Program-made: the position numbers and the translations under genes
The notes under the pieces: model-generated
Database searches by the model: none
Told to the model about the DNA's origin: nothing
The model's input: the letters and a program-made list of their open reading frames with translations, nothing else
Assembly (NCBI GenBank): GCA_958496175.1
Contig: OY292274.1
Span: 26,575,482-26,639,481 of the forward strand
DNA: 64,000 nt
DNA from: Sisyra terminalis
Lineage: Eukaryota; Arthropoda; Insecta; Neuroptera; Sisyridae
Direction of reading: 5' to 3'
In this document: positions 35,907 through 46,059 of the stretch, one piece after another
How positions within the stretch are numbered: position 1 is the stretch's first letter
How the letters are laid out: each line of letters starts with the position of its first letter

Positions 35907-36208
35907 TAACCATCCACAGTTTTCTATCGGATTTCTAATTATTTCAATCGTTACCACATTTACTAAGTGGTTAAAAATATTGAAAGCTTAAATGGTGTTC
36001 AAAATGTAATTTTTTGATATTGACCTTAGTAATCAATTGATTTTTACTAATATGGCATTAAAAATTTGGACACTAGATGTCAAAACGTTGATATTATCGA
36101 GGCTGATTAGGTATATCATTGATTTAAAATCAATAGTTGTAACAAAATTGTGTGTTAAAATTGTATACTGAAAAAACGATAATACTTTCCGGTACTCCTA
36201 ATATAATA
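35907..36208 (+). repeat. Partial tandem duplicate within R1
   Basis: This 302-bp block repeats 35377-35664. Both run from 'taacc.tccacagttttc'-type sequence through 'accacatttactaagtggt', 'gttcaaaatgtaattttttg', 'tttaaaatcaatagttgtaa' to 'tactttccgg'. Copy 1 of R1 has only one such block (about 22474-22756). The duplication is therefore specific to copy 2, or was lost from copy 1. Confidence 0.88.
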
Positions 36209-36599
36209 AAAAGTTAAAAAAAAAATCGTGTAGGTAATTAAATCCTTTAGAAGATTTTTTTTTCTTTTTGAGAAATTCCAAAAATAAGAAATGCAGCATT
36301 GCACAAGTGAATAAAATATTATTAATTAATTTTTATAGAAATTGACTCTTATTTTTGAAAAATCATGCATTATTAATGTGATTTCAAAGTTTCAAGCGAT
36401 GTCAAGCAATATTTAATTATAGGCTGATATGTAAAAATGTGAAATTTGGTTAAAGCAAAAATTTTCTAGTAGGTTTAAACCAGGAAGTTGAGAAAAGAAA
36501 TTGAGAAATGTGGTAAGTATCTATATATTTATAGTAAAGAAAATAAATGAAAGGGAAATTTAAAATCTTGTTGGATTAATCTCAAGTTGAAGTTCATTG

Positions 36600-37100
36600 A
36601 AATTATAAATGTGTATGGGTGGTGGGGAAGAAAAGTTCGTGTTCATTATCAATAGTGACGTTCGGGAAGAGTATCCAGTGCCCGTTATTCCAGGTATAGA
36701 CTTATTCACAGCATTTCGATCGAATCAAGTATATTTAGCTGCTGTTTATGATAATGTATAAATATTTACTCTCAAGTGTGGCTATTTGTGTTGTTGTTCG
36801 ATGGGGCCGCCGGAACCGGAGGGAGCCTGGTTGGGCCGCATTTGGGAGTGCAATGTGGCTGCACTTAAGTGTGGCCCAGGTCGTTCAACCCGTTCCAATC
36901 ACAACGCATTTCCGAGTGGACGAGGCTGCCACAACTCAACCTATAGTTTTGGTCGACTGCAGTCACGTTTTGTTCGACTGTCATGGACCTTACACTATCC
37001 ACTAACTATTACCATATTATACACACAACCAATATGCACCTCTTGGTCTTCATCCCACCCCACCCCCTTTACAATGCACTTTCATTTCCATTAAATAGAA
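36600..37100. other. Second G+C-rich island, possible exon or promoter
   Basis: A plus-strand frame opens at 36609 (MCMGGGEEKFVFIINSDVRE, continuing to a stop at 36759-36761; 50 codons) and contains 'ttattccaggtatagac', a donor-like site. It overlaps an 85-codon frame at 36748-37005 beginning MIMYKYLLSSVAICVVV, which looks like a signal peptide. A third, 102-codon frame covers 36786-37094. Composition is far richer in G+C than the flanks, then changes to a C-rich, CA-rich tract at 36990-37085. That profile is similar to the island at 20.9-21.3 kb, although the two do not align convincingly. No domain is recognised. Confidence 0.4.
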
Positions 37101-37104
37101 ACAC

Positions 37105-37775
37105 CACAAATTCTTTGTTAGACAAAAGTCACCTAACACTCTTAGATAATTCCATTTAAATTCAGACGAAAAATTTTCCGATTTGATTATTTGCATTTAT
37201 GTTTCATTTCGTCACACGACAAAGTTCAAAGTCCGATTTTAAAATAATCTATCGCATACAAGCTTGTTTGTTTCGTGAATTTTCCTTGTTATCTATGAAT
37301 TTTCAATTGTAAATTTAAATTTGACTATAAAAACACTTAAAAGAAGTCTTTTAACCCTAAAATACATTATTCTTATAGAGGTCATCTGCGATGAATGCTA
37401 TTATTAAGTTTACCTAACGGTTCTTAAAATAAAGACAAATCGCATATTTTAAAAGGATGCGACTTAAATGTACGCTGAAAATGGTGAAAATCACGTCAAA
37501 AAATGTGTTTTAACGCCAGATAATAAGGGGGAACAGTTCTTTTGTAATAAGCACAGAAAAATATTATATTGGATATCCATGATCTATGTATGGAAAAAAG
37601 CTGCAACAATGGTTATTTGACAGCATTAAAATTTAATTTACACCTTTATAATTTTTTTTTTTAAATATGAACAACATCTAAATATTGGTAAAAAGTTGAT
37701 AAAAATGTTTACATTTGCAATTTACTCGCCAATTTAGAAGTGCAATTTAAAAGGTTTTTTAATGAATAATTATGT
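37105..37775. other. A+T-rich DNA, nothing identified
   Basis: No reading frame with a motif, RNA gene or repeat boundary was recognised between the G+C-rich island and the Penelope-like relic. Confidence 0.5.
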
Positions 37776-37780
37776 ATGTC

Positions 37781-37840
37781 GTAATGAATAATTACGATGC
37801 ATTTCAACAGTTTTTGGCTATCATCATCAGGTAATGATTA
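37781..37840 (-). ncRNA. Hammerhead-like ribozyme motif, left arm (intact core)
   Basis: On the minus strand the order is: stem I strand ATTAC, core CTGATGA (complement of 37824-37830), a hairpin 'gatagccaaaaactgtt', GAA, a short self-complementary ATGCAT (stem III), C17, and the stem I partner GTAAT. All conserved core positions of a type I hammerhead (CUGANGA ... GAA ... H) are present and stem I pairs perfectly over 5 bp. Reservations: one extra base lies between the core and stem II, and stem II is weakened by a C-to-T change relative to the right arm. Hammerhead ribozymes in Penelope-like element ends are established. Confidence 0.65.
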
Positions 37841-38330
37841 TTTTGTCAGTTGTAAACAAATTTCATACAGGTTGTTTGTTTTATATAGTTTGTCGTTAAG
37901 GATGTTATTTAAGCCATTGGAGAACAACCAAATTACAACGAAAAATAAAACCGGAATATATAAAATTAAATGGGGTTTCCGTGAAAAATTCTACATTACC
38001 CAAACTGATAGATCTTTAGAACAAGATATAAGGAACATATACCCAAGAAACCTACTTCAAAAACTTCAAATTTTACAAAACACCTTTTTGACGAAAATCA
38101 TCAATGCTTAAATTTCGAAACAAGGTTTATTAAGAATAATTAATATTATTATTAACAAGGTATTAACAAGGTTTTATTAAGGCTTAGGTTTAAGCCACTA
38201 CATATTTGCAAGAAAAGATCAAGTATGAATACCCTAGAAAAATATGAAATAAACAAAGCCCACAAAATAGATCCAAATAACATCCTAAACGACAAATTAT
38301 TTAAAACAAACAACTCATTAACAAAATAAT

Positions 38331-38377
38331 CATTACCTAATGATGACAGCCAAAAACTGTTGAAACACGTCGTAATC
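38331..38377 (+). ncRNA. Hammerhead-like ribozyme motif, right arm (core mutated)
   Basis: Order on the plus strand: ATTAC, CTAATGA (38337-38343; the conserved G of CTGANGA is A), hairpin 'gacagccaaaaactgtt' with a GACAG/CTGTT stem, GAA (38362-38364), ACACGT, C17 at 38371, GTAAT. Stems are better kept than in the left arm, but the G5-to-A change should abolish cleavage. Confidence 0.6.
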
Positions 38378-38409
38378 AAGAAAGAAATTGAGTCATAGGA
38401 CATACATTA

Positions 38410-39565
38410 TTATATAAATAATAAATAAAATATTTATCAATGTTAAACTTAACGGTTTTTTTGATTATATTAAAATTTATAGTTAACAAAAAAATGATTT
38501 TACAAATGTGCAATAATAAACTTTTGTAAAAGGAGCAGCACTTTTTGTAGAAAAGTGGAAAAAAACAGTTTTGGAATTTATTAACTATTTCAATACTACG
38601 TGGCTAAAATCATATCAAAATTGATTCGATGGTGCAGCATCAGGCTATCTAATTACAAACAATGGGATTGAATCTACCAATTCCATAATAACGAAAAAAG
38701 AATACACTTTAAGAGATCGTTTATTTGTTACTCAATTTTAAATATTTTAAATGGTTTACAAATTAAATGGCCTATGGACAGAAACCTAGAGCTGCAGAGC
38801 AACAAAAAATTTTTTGTGAAACCAACAGTTACTTTGCAAGAATAAACCAAATCTTATCATTGAATACTGCAAAACAAGTAAAAAATAAAAGTGGATAAAT
38901 ACGTACTACGTATGTACCTCAAATTCGAGTTATATAAGTATAACCTCAGAATTGGTAACCAAATATATAATTGATGACTGGGAAACTTGAAAATTTTGAA
39001 CAGTTTTATGGCATTTGGGCCTTTAATATAGACGCTGATATTAGTAAATGTAATTGTACGTATCCAATATTTCAAAAAAATTATGAGTGGGTCTTCAAAT
39101 TCGTTTGAAAAAAAGTCCCTAAGGAAGCTAAATGTATTCCTTTAAGACCAAAACGTATATGTAGGCGCCCATCAAAAACAAAGAAAGCATTAATTACTTA
39201 ACAAATTTACTTATTTGACCTCAAAATGTTCGCTACTTGGCGTTTTTAATTCTGTTTTGTACATGTTTGTGTTGTTTTGAACTTAATTTATGCGTCTATT
39301 TGATCTATTCTGGAGTTAAATGCTTAAATCTAGCGTGCAAATCACCAATTTAAAAAATAGGTGAAAAATCATTTTGATGTGCACTTATATATACCCCATT
39401 TTAAAATTACAGAAATATCAATTGCTTGAGTTTATGATCGTAATAAGTTTTCATTCTAACGTGAAACTATGATTTTTTTCTAAAATTTTCTTTGTTTTTA
39501 ACCTGGAGAATATTGCATTTATATTCTTTTAATTTAATTTATTTTCTAATCTTTTAATGATTACA
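38410..39565. other. A+T-rich DNA, nothing identified
   Basis: A 72-codon minus-strand opening (39075-38857) has no motif. No repeat boundary or RNA gene was recognised. Confidence 0.5.
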
Positions 39566-39569
39566 TGAC

Positions 39570-40237
39570 AGTTGCTCACTAGAAAATTCCTCACAAAACA
39601 TTGCGCACTAGCATTGTTGCTCACATGAAAGTTGCCCACATAGACATTTACTCACAGAGGAAATTCCTCACACAGAAATTAACCCACAATGATATATCCT
39701 CACATGGAAATTTGCACACAGGAAAAAATATTTTATTTATTGTTTAATCAATTGTTATTTATTATAAGTATTATAATACGCTTTTAGCCATTTGAAAAAA
39801 AATATCTTGTTTTTTGAAAAAAAAATTAAAAAAAAGAATAAATAATAAATACAATAATTTAATTCACGTTTTTTTTTATTAATTTAATTTTAATATCGTA
39901 AAATATCGTTTTACTAACATTTTTGATACACTTTTTGCACAATGTGATTCAACTTAATGCTGGTTATCGAATAAATAATGGTTTCAAAAAACCAGGCTTT
40001 TTTCAAACTATCAAACAATGAATTTGTTAGTTGACAAATTGACAATAATGGTTTTTTATAATTAGTTTGATTATTGACGAATTTGACGAAAACAATGACT
40101 AACAATTGTAAAATAATATTGAACATAATATGTATACGAATCCGAATACTAGTAATAAAATAATAAATAATTAAAAAAATATTTTTTCCCTTTGGGCAAA
40201 TTTCGTGTGAGGAATTTTCTAGTGGGTAAGTGGTCAC
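39570..40237. mobile_element. Element bounded by inverted repeats, with subterminal repeats (unclassified)
   Basis: The left end has 'cactagaaaattcctcaca' (39577-39595) and the right end its inverse 'gtgaggaattttctagtg' (40206-40223), about 650 bp apart, with further matching around them ('gttgctcac'/'gtaagtggtcacc'). Inside the left end, 39571-39721 is an array of about nine degenerate units of 13-19 bp containing (C/G)CTCACA or CCCACA followed by GAAATT-like sequence. Dense subterminal repeats are typical of DNA transposons whose transposase binds multiple sites. No target duplication was recognised. A 195-codon minus-strand opening (40501-39914) runs through the right end and beyond; it is rich in Ile, Phe, Leu and Asn, has no motif, and looks like an A+T-rich chance opening. 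Confidence 0.55.
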
Positions 40238-40239
40238 CT

Positions 40240-41405
40240 CTTTATTATTTATTAAAGTAGGCAAAAATAGAAGAAAAATAAATTTGGTAAATTGATGTTT
40301 TAGGAACAGAAATGCTTTATTAAAACGGAGCAAAAAAATAACTGAAAGTATGAAATGATTATGATTATAAAATAGGGATGTTACAGAGTTTCGACTCCGA
40401 AAAGTTAGAATTACATATCGATTAATTTTAAACCTTCGACTTTGGTTCCAAAATATTAAAATCGGCGGTAAAGCTACTAAATTTTTATTGTTATAAAACA
40501 ATTTGTCGCTTTCAAACCACTCAAACTGATTTAAATTTTTTATTCGATTATTGTTTCACATAGCTTCTTATTACCTTTAACTTATTCTATAATTTATATT
40601 TCACAAATCCGAGGGGCATATTTCTTAATTGTATTTCTACTCACAATTCTTTTACTAAATCTACTCCTAACGTATGTATCTCTGAATTTGCCTCCTACAA
40701 ATTCAAGTTAAATCTTCGGTTCCGAAAACCCATATTCATAACATCGTAGCATCCATTCTATAAGGACTTGGATATTATTATGTAATAACTTCTTCCTTGG
40801 TGAATTAGTTTACCAGATAATGAAAATTGGGAGGAAAATATATTAAAACCTATATTTGTTCACCTATATGTACAAATATATGATATTTTCGAGGGTACCT
40901 AGTTTTAATCATTTTCGAATTTGTTTGATTTAATCGAAAAATGCATTTATTTTATAAGTTTTTATTTATTTTACTTCTAGTATATTCTAAAGAGGTGCAT
41001 ATTACCTGTACTTAGACACCAGAAATATTTTTATACAACATTAAGAAAATATATTGCTAAATAGTTTTGATGTTTATGTTTCAGACAACTACAATGAACC
41101 GAATTTTAGCAAATACTGCGACAATTTTATGAATTGCAAATTGAACTTAAAAACCTGCCCAAACTCCTGGAGAATCTTTTTGCACCATTTCCAATTTTGA
41201 GCTTTTTCAATTACCTATATGTAGCTATCTTCGAGACAATGAAAATTCTTTAGCACTTTATATTGCCAATTTTATTTTTGTCACTTCCAAAGGAAATTTT
41301 CTAGTTCGTAGGGTAGTCGCTTACATTTATCCAAAATTAAAAAAAAAATGTATTAAAAAAATGGGTACAACTTTAATCATCCCTTCTAAAATCAAAATAA
41401 TATTA
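40240..41405. other. A+T-rich DNA, nothing identified
   Basis: No frame, RNA gene or repeat could be supported here. Confidence 0.5.
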
Positions 41406-41410
41406 GACAG

Positions 41411-41622
41411 AAATTTGTAATTTCTATGTCGGCAAAGACAGAAAAGAACGATTGCAAACACGTACATACGAGTGAAATACAATCATTGATTCAATTTTTA
41501 ATTGCTTGTCTTTAGCGTTTCAATTGTAACTTTGATTTCATTTAATTGCCAATTTTTACTATGTTTCAGTTGTGTCAGTGTTCGACTGTGAATATTTCAC
41601 GGAAAGTTACTAGTTCTAATTA
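41411..41622 (+). repeat. Dispersed repeat R4, copy 1
   Basis: Shares an ordered series with 57.6 and 58.2 kb: 'acgagtgaaatacaatcatt', 'gatttcatttaattgccaat', 'ttcagttgtgtcagtgt', 'gactgtgaatatttcacgg', 'aagttactagtt'. All three copies are in the same orientation and end at the same place, while their starts differ. That is the pattern of a retroposed sequence with variable 5' truncation, though no poly-A tail is visible. Confidence 0.8.
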
Positions 41623-41629
41623 CATTATG

Positions 41630-43485
41630 ATTTTTTTCCATTTATTACCTTTCATATATGTTTATATATTATTTCATATACTTATATATTAATTCATTAT
41701 GTAGAACAATAAGCATATACATTAAAAAAATTTAAACTTTTACAGTAACGAAAAACTGCAATAAAATACAAAAAAGTCAACATGTCATTGAATTTTTAGT
41801 CGATCAGTGACACCAGTTCATGTTATCAAAAAAGGCTACGCTTTTTTTGGATTTTATTGTACTAATTCAAAAATGATTAAATCAAAGGACACATTACTGT
41901 TTACTTTTTTTCCAAATTTTCAATTCATTGAAGAATTATGTTAATTATTATAATTTTAAATATTATAACAAATATATTTATTGAACACAGTAACAGTGAA
42001 AGAGATATACATAAAGCTCATTTCTTCAAATAGTAATGTTTGTAACAAGTTGTGGAATCACAAAAATTAAAATCATTGACGTTCGAATCAAATTAATTCA
42101 CTTATCAAAGTTTATTTGGCAATTTTTTTTTAAAGTAATTAATTTTGTAAAAACCACTTTGGATCTAAATACCTTGAATAATATTAAACGACCAGAATGG
42201 GACTAAAAATAATTTTGGTTTCTACCATGTTAGTTTTTAAATTTTAAAATAATGAACTCAATTTTTTGTAAGTTTCGTTCAAAAGTCAATAGCCTTAACA
42301 ATGTGGCCGTGATAAATCACCTGTAGTCATAGACAAATAATAATAAATATGTATAGGACTTAAAATATAATAGCGAGTTGTAGATTATTTTTATATTTTT
42401 ACTCCACAATTGTGTTACAAAAAAATAAAAATAAAACAAATTTTTGGACATATTCTAAATTTATTTGTGTTTTATGACTTGAATACTTGCATGAAGATAA
42501 TGATAATTTTAATTATATACATTATACATATATAATTCATATGTAATACCTACCTATTTATTGGAACTTAATACAGTAAATTATATCATATACATTATAT
42601 ACTATAATATAAAAAAAACGAAGGCGAAGACGAAAGGCAAAGTGCAATGACGATATAATCTTTTCGTTTCTATCACATATTGATATATAGACAGTACAAG
42701 GCGTTGTTTACAGTCTGAAATGTGTCTGTCAAAGATTAAGCTAAACAGTGTCAATGCATGCCATTTACCAGATCCTAAACGATCGGCTTTCAAATAAACA
42801 TAACAGTCAATGAACCCCTGTGTTTATTGTATTAGAAATACGTTTAATTCCATGGCCAACACAGCATCACCAATTTTTTTTTTCCTATAATATGTTTATG
42901 GTAGTCCTCCAACGAGGACAACAGACTGGAAACCCTTACGGGGATGAGATGAGAGAAAAAAATAAATTATATGGACGAATACAGAAAATGGAACATTTCT
43001 AACTTTATGGAGGCATATTATATAATTTACTGTCTGCCTCAAATTATTGACCTTAGAATAATTATACGAGTAGATAGACAACTTTTGGATTTAAGGATGA
43101 TCATTTTTTTTTATATTTAAAATAATACTTCCTTAAAATTAAATTAAATTTTCATACCACAATTATAAATTGGTAATTAAATTACCAAAGATGGTAAATG
43201 GGATTGCCAATTGGCTATTCAATAAAAACTAATTTCAGAATTAAATGAAAGATATTTGGCTTCGAAAAGCTCTTTTGCAATGAAAAATTGTACTGTTTCC
43301 AATATTTTACCCCTATATTTACCAACCCTAAGTTTTATTTTGAGTTTAAAAATGTACATTTAATAAAAATGATCGATTGAAAACAATTTTTTTTTTTTTT
43401 GATTCAATTTAGTAAAAAATTGTTTTCCATATTTAGGAACGATTAAAGGTGATACCTAATTCAATATATCTAATATTACTTTTTA
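41630..43485. other. A+T-rich DNA, nothing identified
   Basis: The stretch 42610-43000 is somewhat less A+T-rich and open on both strands (60-63 codons) without motifs. No RNA gene or element end was recognised. Confidence 0.5.
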
Positions 43486-43491
43486 TACACA

Positions 43492-43735
43492 GCTAATTCT
43501 TTTTTAACACGATTTTTTTTACACGAATTTGATTTAACACAAATTGAAAACGAATAATAAATCTTTTTTTACACAAGCTGTTTTATTTTAACCCGAATTT
43601 TTGAGTAATCTCGAAATAAATCCTTACGAGAACTCTAACAATGTTTCTTTAATTATTTTTTACACCTAATTCTCTTTTTACAAGATTTTTTTGGGAACGT
43701 ATTTATCGTGTAGAAAGGAAATTAAGTGTATACCA
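43492..43735. repeat. Relative of the 3.5-kb foldback palindrome
   Basis: Contains 'ttacacgaatttgatttaac', 'aatcttttttacacaagc', 'tgttttattttaacccgaat' and 'ctcgaaataaatcc', matching one arm of the palindrome at 3519-3960 in order. It is followed by 'ctaattctctttttacaaga', which repeats the left edge 'ctaattcttttttaacacga'. Only one arm is well preserved, so this copy is a remnant. Confidence 0.7.
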
Positions 43736-43889
43736 AATACAAAATCGCTCTGTCTATCGTAAACCTCGATCATTTGAAATCTACTGGGCCAATTTGAATC
43801 ATTTTTTATTTAGTTTTTAAATAAATTATATCCATTATTTATAATAAACTTTATTTATATTCTCTTTTGTTATGTTTTTTTTTTATTTT

Positions 43890-43940
43890 TGTACCACACA
43901 TTTCAGCGGTTTCCCGACTTCTTCAGATACTATCTCAGTA
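43890..43940 (-). ncRNA. Hammerhead-like motif, minus-strand arm
   Basis: On the minus strand: GTAT, core CTGAAGA (complement of 43920-43926, which satisfies CUGANGA), hairpin 'agtcgggaaaccgct' with a CGG/CCG stem and GAAA loop, then GAA ATGTGT, G, GTAC. The nucleotide at the expected cleavage position is G instead of A/C/U, and stem II has a bulge, so activity is doubtful. Confidence 0.5.
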
Positions 43941-43980
43941 CCTGACAAAGTCGGGAAACCGATGAAACGTGTTGTGGAAA
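43938..43980 (+). ncRNA. Hammerhead-like motif, plus-strand arm
   Basis: Order: GTAC, CTGACAA (43942-43948; the conserved G of the GA dinucleotide is A), hairpin 'gtcgggaaaccgat', GAA, ACGTGT, T, GTGG. The layout is that of the other arm, with one core substitution. Stem I is short and imperfect. Confidence 0.5.
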
Positions 43981-44029
43981 ATAAAAAATTTAAAAAAAAT
44001 AAATATAATTAAGAGAATATAATTAATTA

Positions 44030-45475
44030 TTTAACTTTGGAAAAGAACCATCAAAATGTTATAAAAAAAAATTAATTTTGATAATAAACCAAAAACGGTT
44101 AGTAGGTACCTAATTATAATTTTCGCGTACAATGTTCAGAATTTTCGATCAAAAATGTTCAATTTTTACATCTTTTTGGCAAACACATAAAGCCAAATAA
44201 TTTTGGCATCACAAATAGAAATATAAACTAGATTGGGCCAAAAAAAATCAAACATATTTTTTTAAATGATATATCAATAATATTTTTCGGGAACCAAAAA
44301 AAAATATTGTGAAATTTTAAAATCTTTAAAAAGTTTGTTATTTTCTGTTAGTTGTTTTTTTGTTTGGTACATTAAAGATGCAAATTTGGTTATATTTATT
44401 TGAAGCAGATAAATTTGATCGCTTCTGAACCTAATTGCAAATGATATTCGCCATTGTTTTTATTTTTCAAAAATAGTTAGGTGCTATAAAATCATGGAAG
44501 AATTTTCCAAGAATGAAGACATGTACCAAGTTATGATTTTTTTATTTATACAAAAAAAAACTTCAGATATCTAATTACTTAGGTTGCCATTTAGATTTGG
44601 TATTTGGTGGGTTTTAGATTTAAATTCAAAAAACATTCGATGTTGTTTTTCATATGTTACTGTATCAGATTCCAGTTCCATCAAAAGTATTAAGTTAATC
44701 AGAAAATTGAAATTTAATATCATTTTCCTAAGACCTACGATAATAATGATTAGCCACCTTTCCCAGACGATTATGGTACGGAACACATAAACGTATATTG
44801 TTAGCGAAAAATTCTACGCCTTAAAACCTAAGTAATCCCAGGGAGCTCATTTTATTCGGATATGGTGTATTGATTTATCAAAAAAGCGAAAAGTAAACAT
44901 GAATTTCGCGTAATTTTGGATCGCTCATTGACAAAAGTCAAATCAATTCCTTATTTTTATATTTTCTTTAAGACTTTAGTGATTCATTAAAATCTGAGTT
45001 TTATTTTTTAATATCATCTATCATGTAAGATAAACGATAAATGATAAAAATTGATACGAAAAAGATTTCTTAATAACTTTATATGTTGTTAGAATAAGGT
45101 TTTCCTTGAACTTTGAATTCCTTGAATTCTTCTATATACTTCTTAATTTATCTACAAAAAATCTTCTTGAAAGGACATAATTGTATTAAAACTTTTCTGT
45201 TTCAATAAAATTTCAGATAATTCCTTGAAAAGCTTTTAATTTGTCAAAATTTCAGAACAAAAGCAAAACAAAAAACACACAAAATAATAAAAACAATCGA
45301 AAATAAAATCACAAGCACATCACAAAAAAACAAAATAAAGTAACACAAAAATTTCATGTAGAAATTAAAACAAAACAAAAAACAAACGTAAAGTTATTAC
45401 TTAAAAAAGATTAAAATCAAAATCAAAAAGAACACAAAACTAAAATAAAGCAGTACACATGTAGCATAGCAGTAT
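44030..45475. other. A+T-rich DNA, low-complexity A-rich tract at the end
   Basis: Positions 45250-45450 are a strikingly A-rich, C-containing, nearly T-free run on the plus strand ('aaaacaaaaaacacacaaa' type). Two overlapping openings on opposite strands near 44571-44790 are without motifs. Nothing else is recognised. Confidence 0.5.
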
Positions 45476-45477
45476 GG

Positions 45478-46055
45478 TCAATCCGTGTAGTTGTTAGTAC
45501 GCCATCCACTGAAGCTCTGAACTGAAAATGCGAAAACACATCGCGAATAGTGAAGATAAAGCGAAGTTGATTCGCTAATATAATATGCTAATATAAGTGT
45601 AAAACGGACTCGGGTTACATATTCTCCGTAGCCGGAGAGTGGTGAAAATGATCTACGAATCCGCGGAACTCGTGTGTTCTATTCGTGCAAATTCGCGCAG
45701 TCCTGTTGATTTTGCACACGCCGCGCAACGCGGTTGCTTCCCACGTTTGTAGCCCCACTATCAAGGTCAACCCCTTTTCAATGACGTCAATTGAGATTGG
45801 CGACATTGCGCAAGTCGTTGCGATTTGTTTACATCACTGACCAGCCGCAACACGCGGCAAGTTGATGAAATAAAATTAAATCCATGTCTAGCATAATATC
45901 CGCATTGTGGACAGGCTTTTGCACATTGTGCACATTTTGCAAGTGCATTACGATGACGTGCTTCATGAGGGAATCCCCTTGTTGACCTTGCTGTTTTTTA
46001 TTACGACCCTCGTCAATTTGAGAAGGTAACAGTTTGCACAATAGCATTGTAATTT
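45478..46055. promoter_or_regulatory. CpG-containing promoter-like island
   Basis: Composition is much richer in G+C and CpG than the surroundings ('ccgcggaactcgtgtg', 'cacacgccgcgcaacgcgg'). It holds a palindromic CRE-type TGACGTCA (45782-45789), an inverted CCAAT box ATTGG (45796-45800), a 'ttgcgcaa'-like element (45806-45813) and a forkhead-type TGTTTAC (45826-45832), all within 60 bp. That clustering is what a promoter might look like, but such short sites occur by chance. Minus-strand frames of 63 and 72 codons (45806-45615 and 46047-45829) and a third with closely spaced Cys codons (KCAQCAKACPQCG) have no family I recognise, so an exon is also possible. Confidence 0.4.
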
Positions 46056-46059
46056 AAAT

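Larger units (their letters stand above)
37781..38400 (+). mobile_element. Penelope-like element relic with inverted ends
   Basis: The plus-strand frame at about 37940-38110 reads NKTGIYKIKWGFREKFYITQ followed by TDRSLEQDIRN, the GIY-YIG endonuclease signature (normally GIYKIxCxxCxxxYIGQTxRxL). Here the Cys pair is lost and YIG has become YIT. Downstream, about 38210-38328, comes a frame with SSMNTLEKYEINKAHKIDPN and NILNDKLFKTNN ending LTK and a stop, typical of the extreme C-terminus. The left 140 bp are an inverted copy of the right end, including the last coding codons (minus strand NDKLYKTNNLYE... then a stop). Such inverted terminal copies are known for Penelope-like elements. The reverse transcriptase domain is absent. 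Each arm carries a hammerhead-like motif. Confidence 0.85.
43855..44022. repeat. 168-bp palindrome carrying two hammerhead-like motifs
   Basis: Left and right arms of about 80 bp are inverted copies: 'ttatattctctt' outermost, then a T-rich/A-rich spacer, then 'cacaacacgtttcatcggtt' (minus, right arm) against 'ccacacatttcagcggttt' (left arm), then 'tcccgacttcttcag' against 'tcccgactttgtcag'. The centre is 'atactatctcagtac'. There is no coding sequence. The motif in each arm matches the style of Penelope-like element ends, so this may be a minimal non-autonomous derivative or two fused ends. Confidence 0.8.

Noticed and set aside
39571..39721. Possible CRISPR-like or satellite array
   Set aside because: Units are 13-19 bp, irregular and highly degenerate, without spacers of uniform length; subterminal transposon repeats explain them better.
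39914..40501. 195-codon minus-strand open reading frame, the longest in the window
   Set aside because: It is dominated by Ile, Leu, Phe and Asn codons typical of A+T-rich chance openings, has no motif, and straddles the end of an inverted-repeat-bounded element.
45829..46047. Cys-rich frame (KCAQCAKACPQCG) suggesting a zinc-binding protein
   Set aside because: The Cys codons come from a local 'tgtgcacaatg'-type repeat, the frame is short, and there are stops just upstream.
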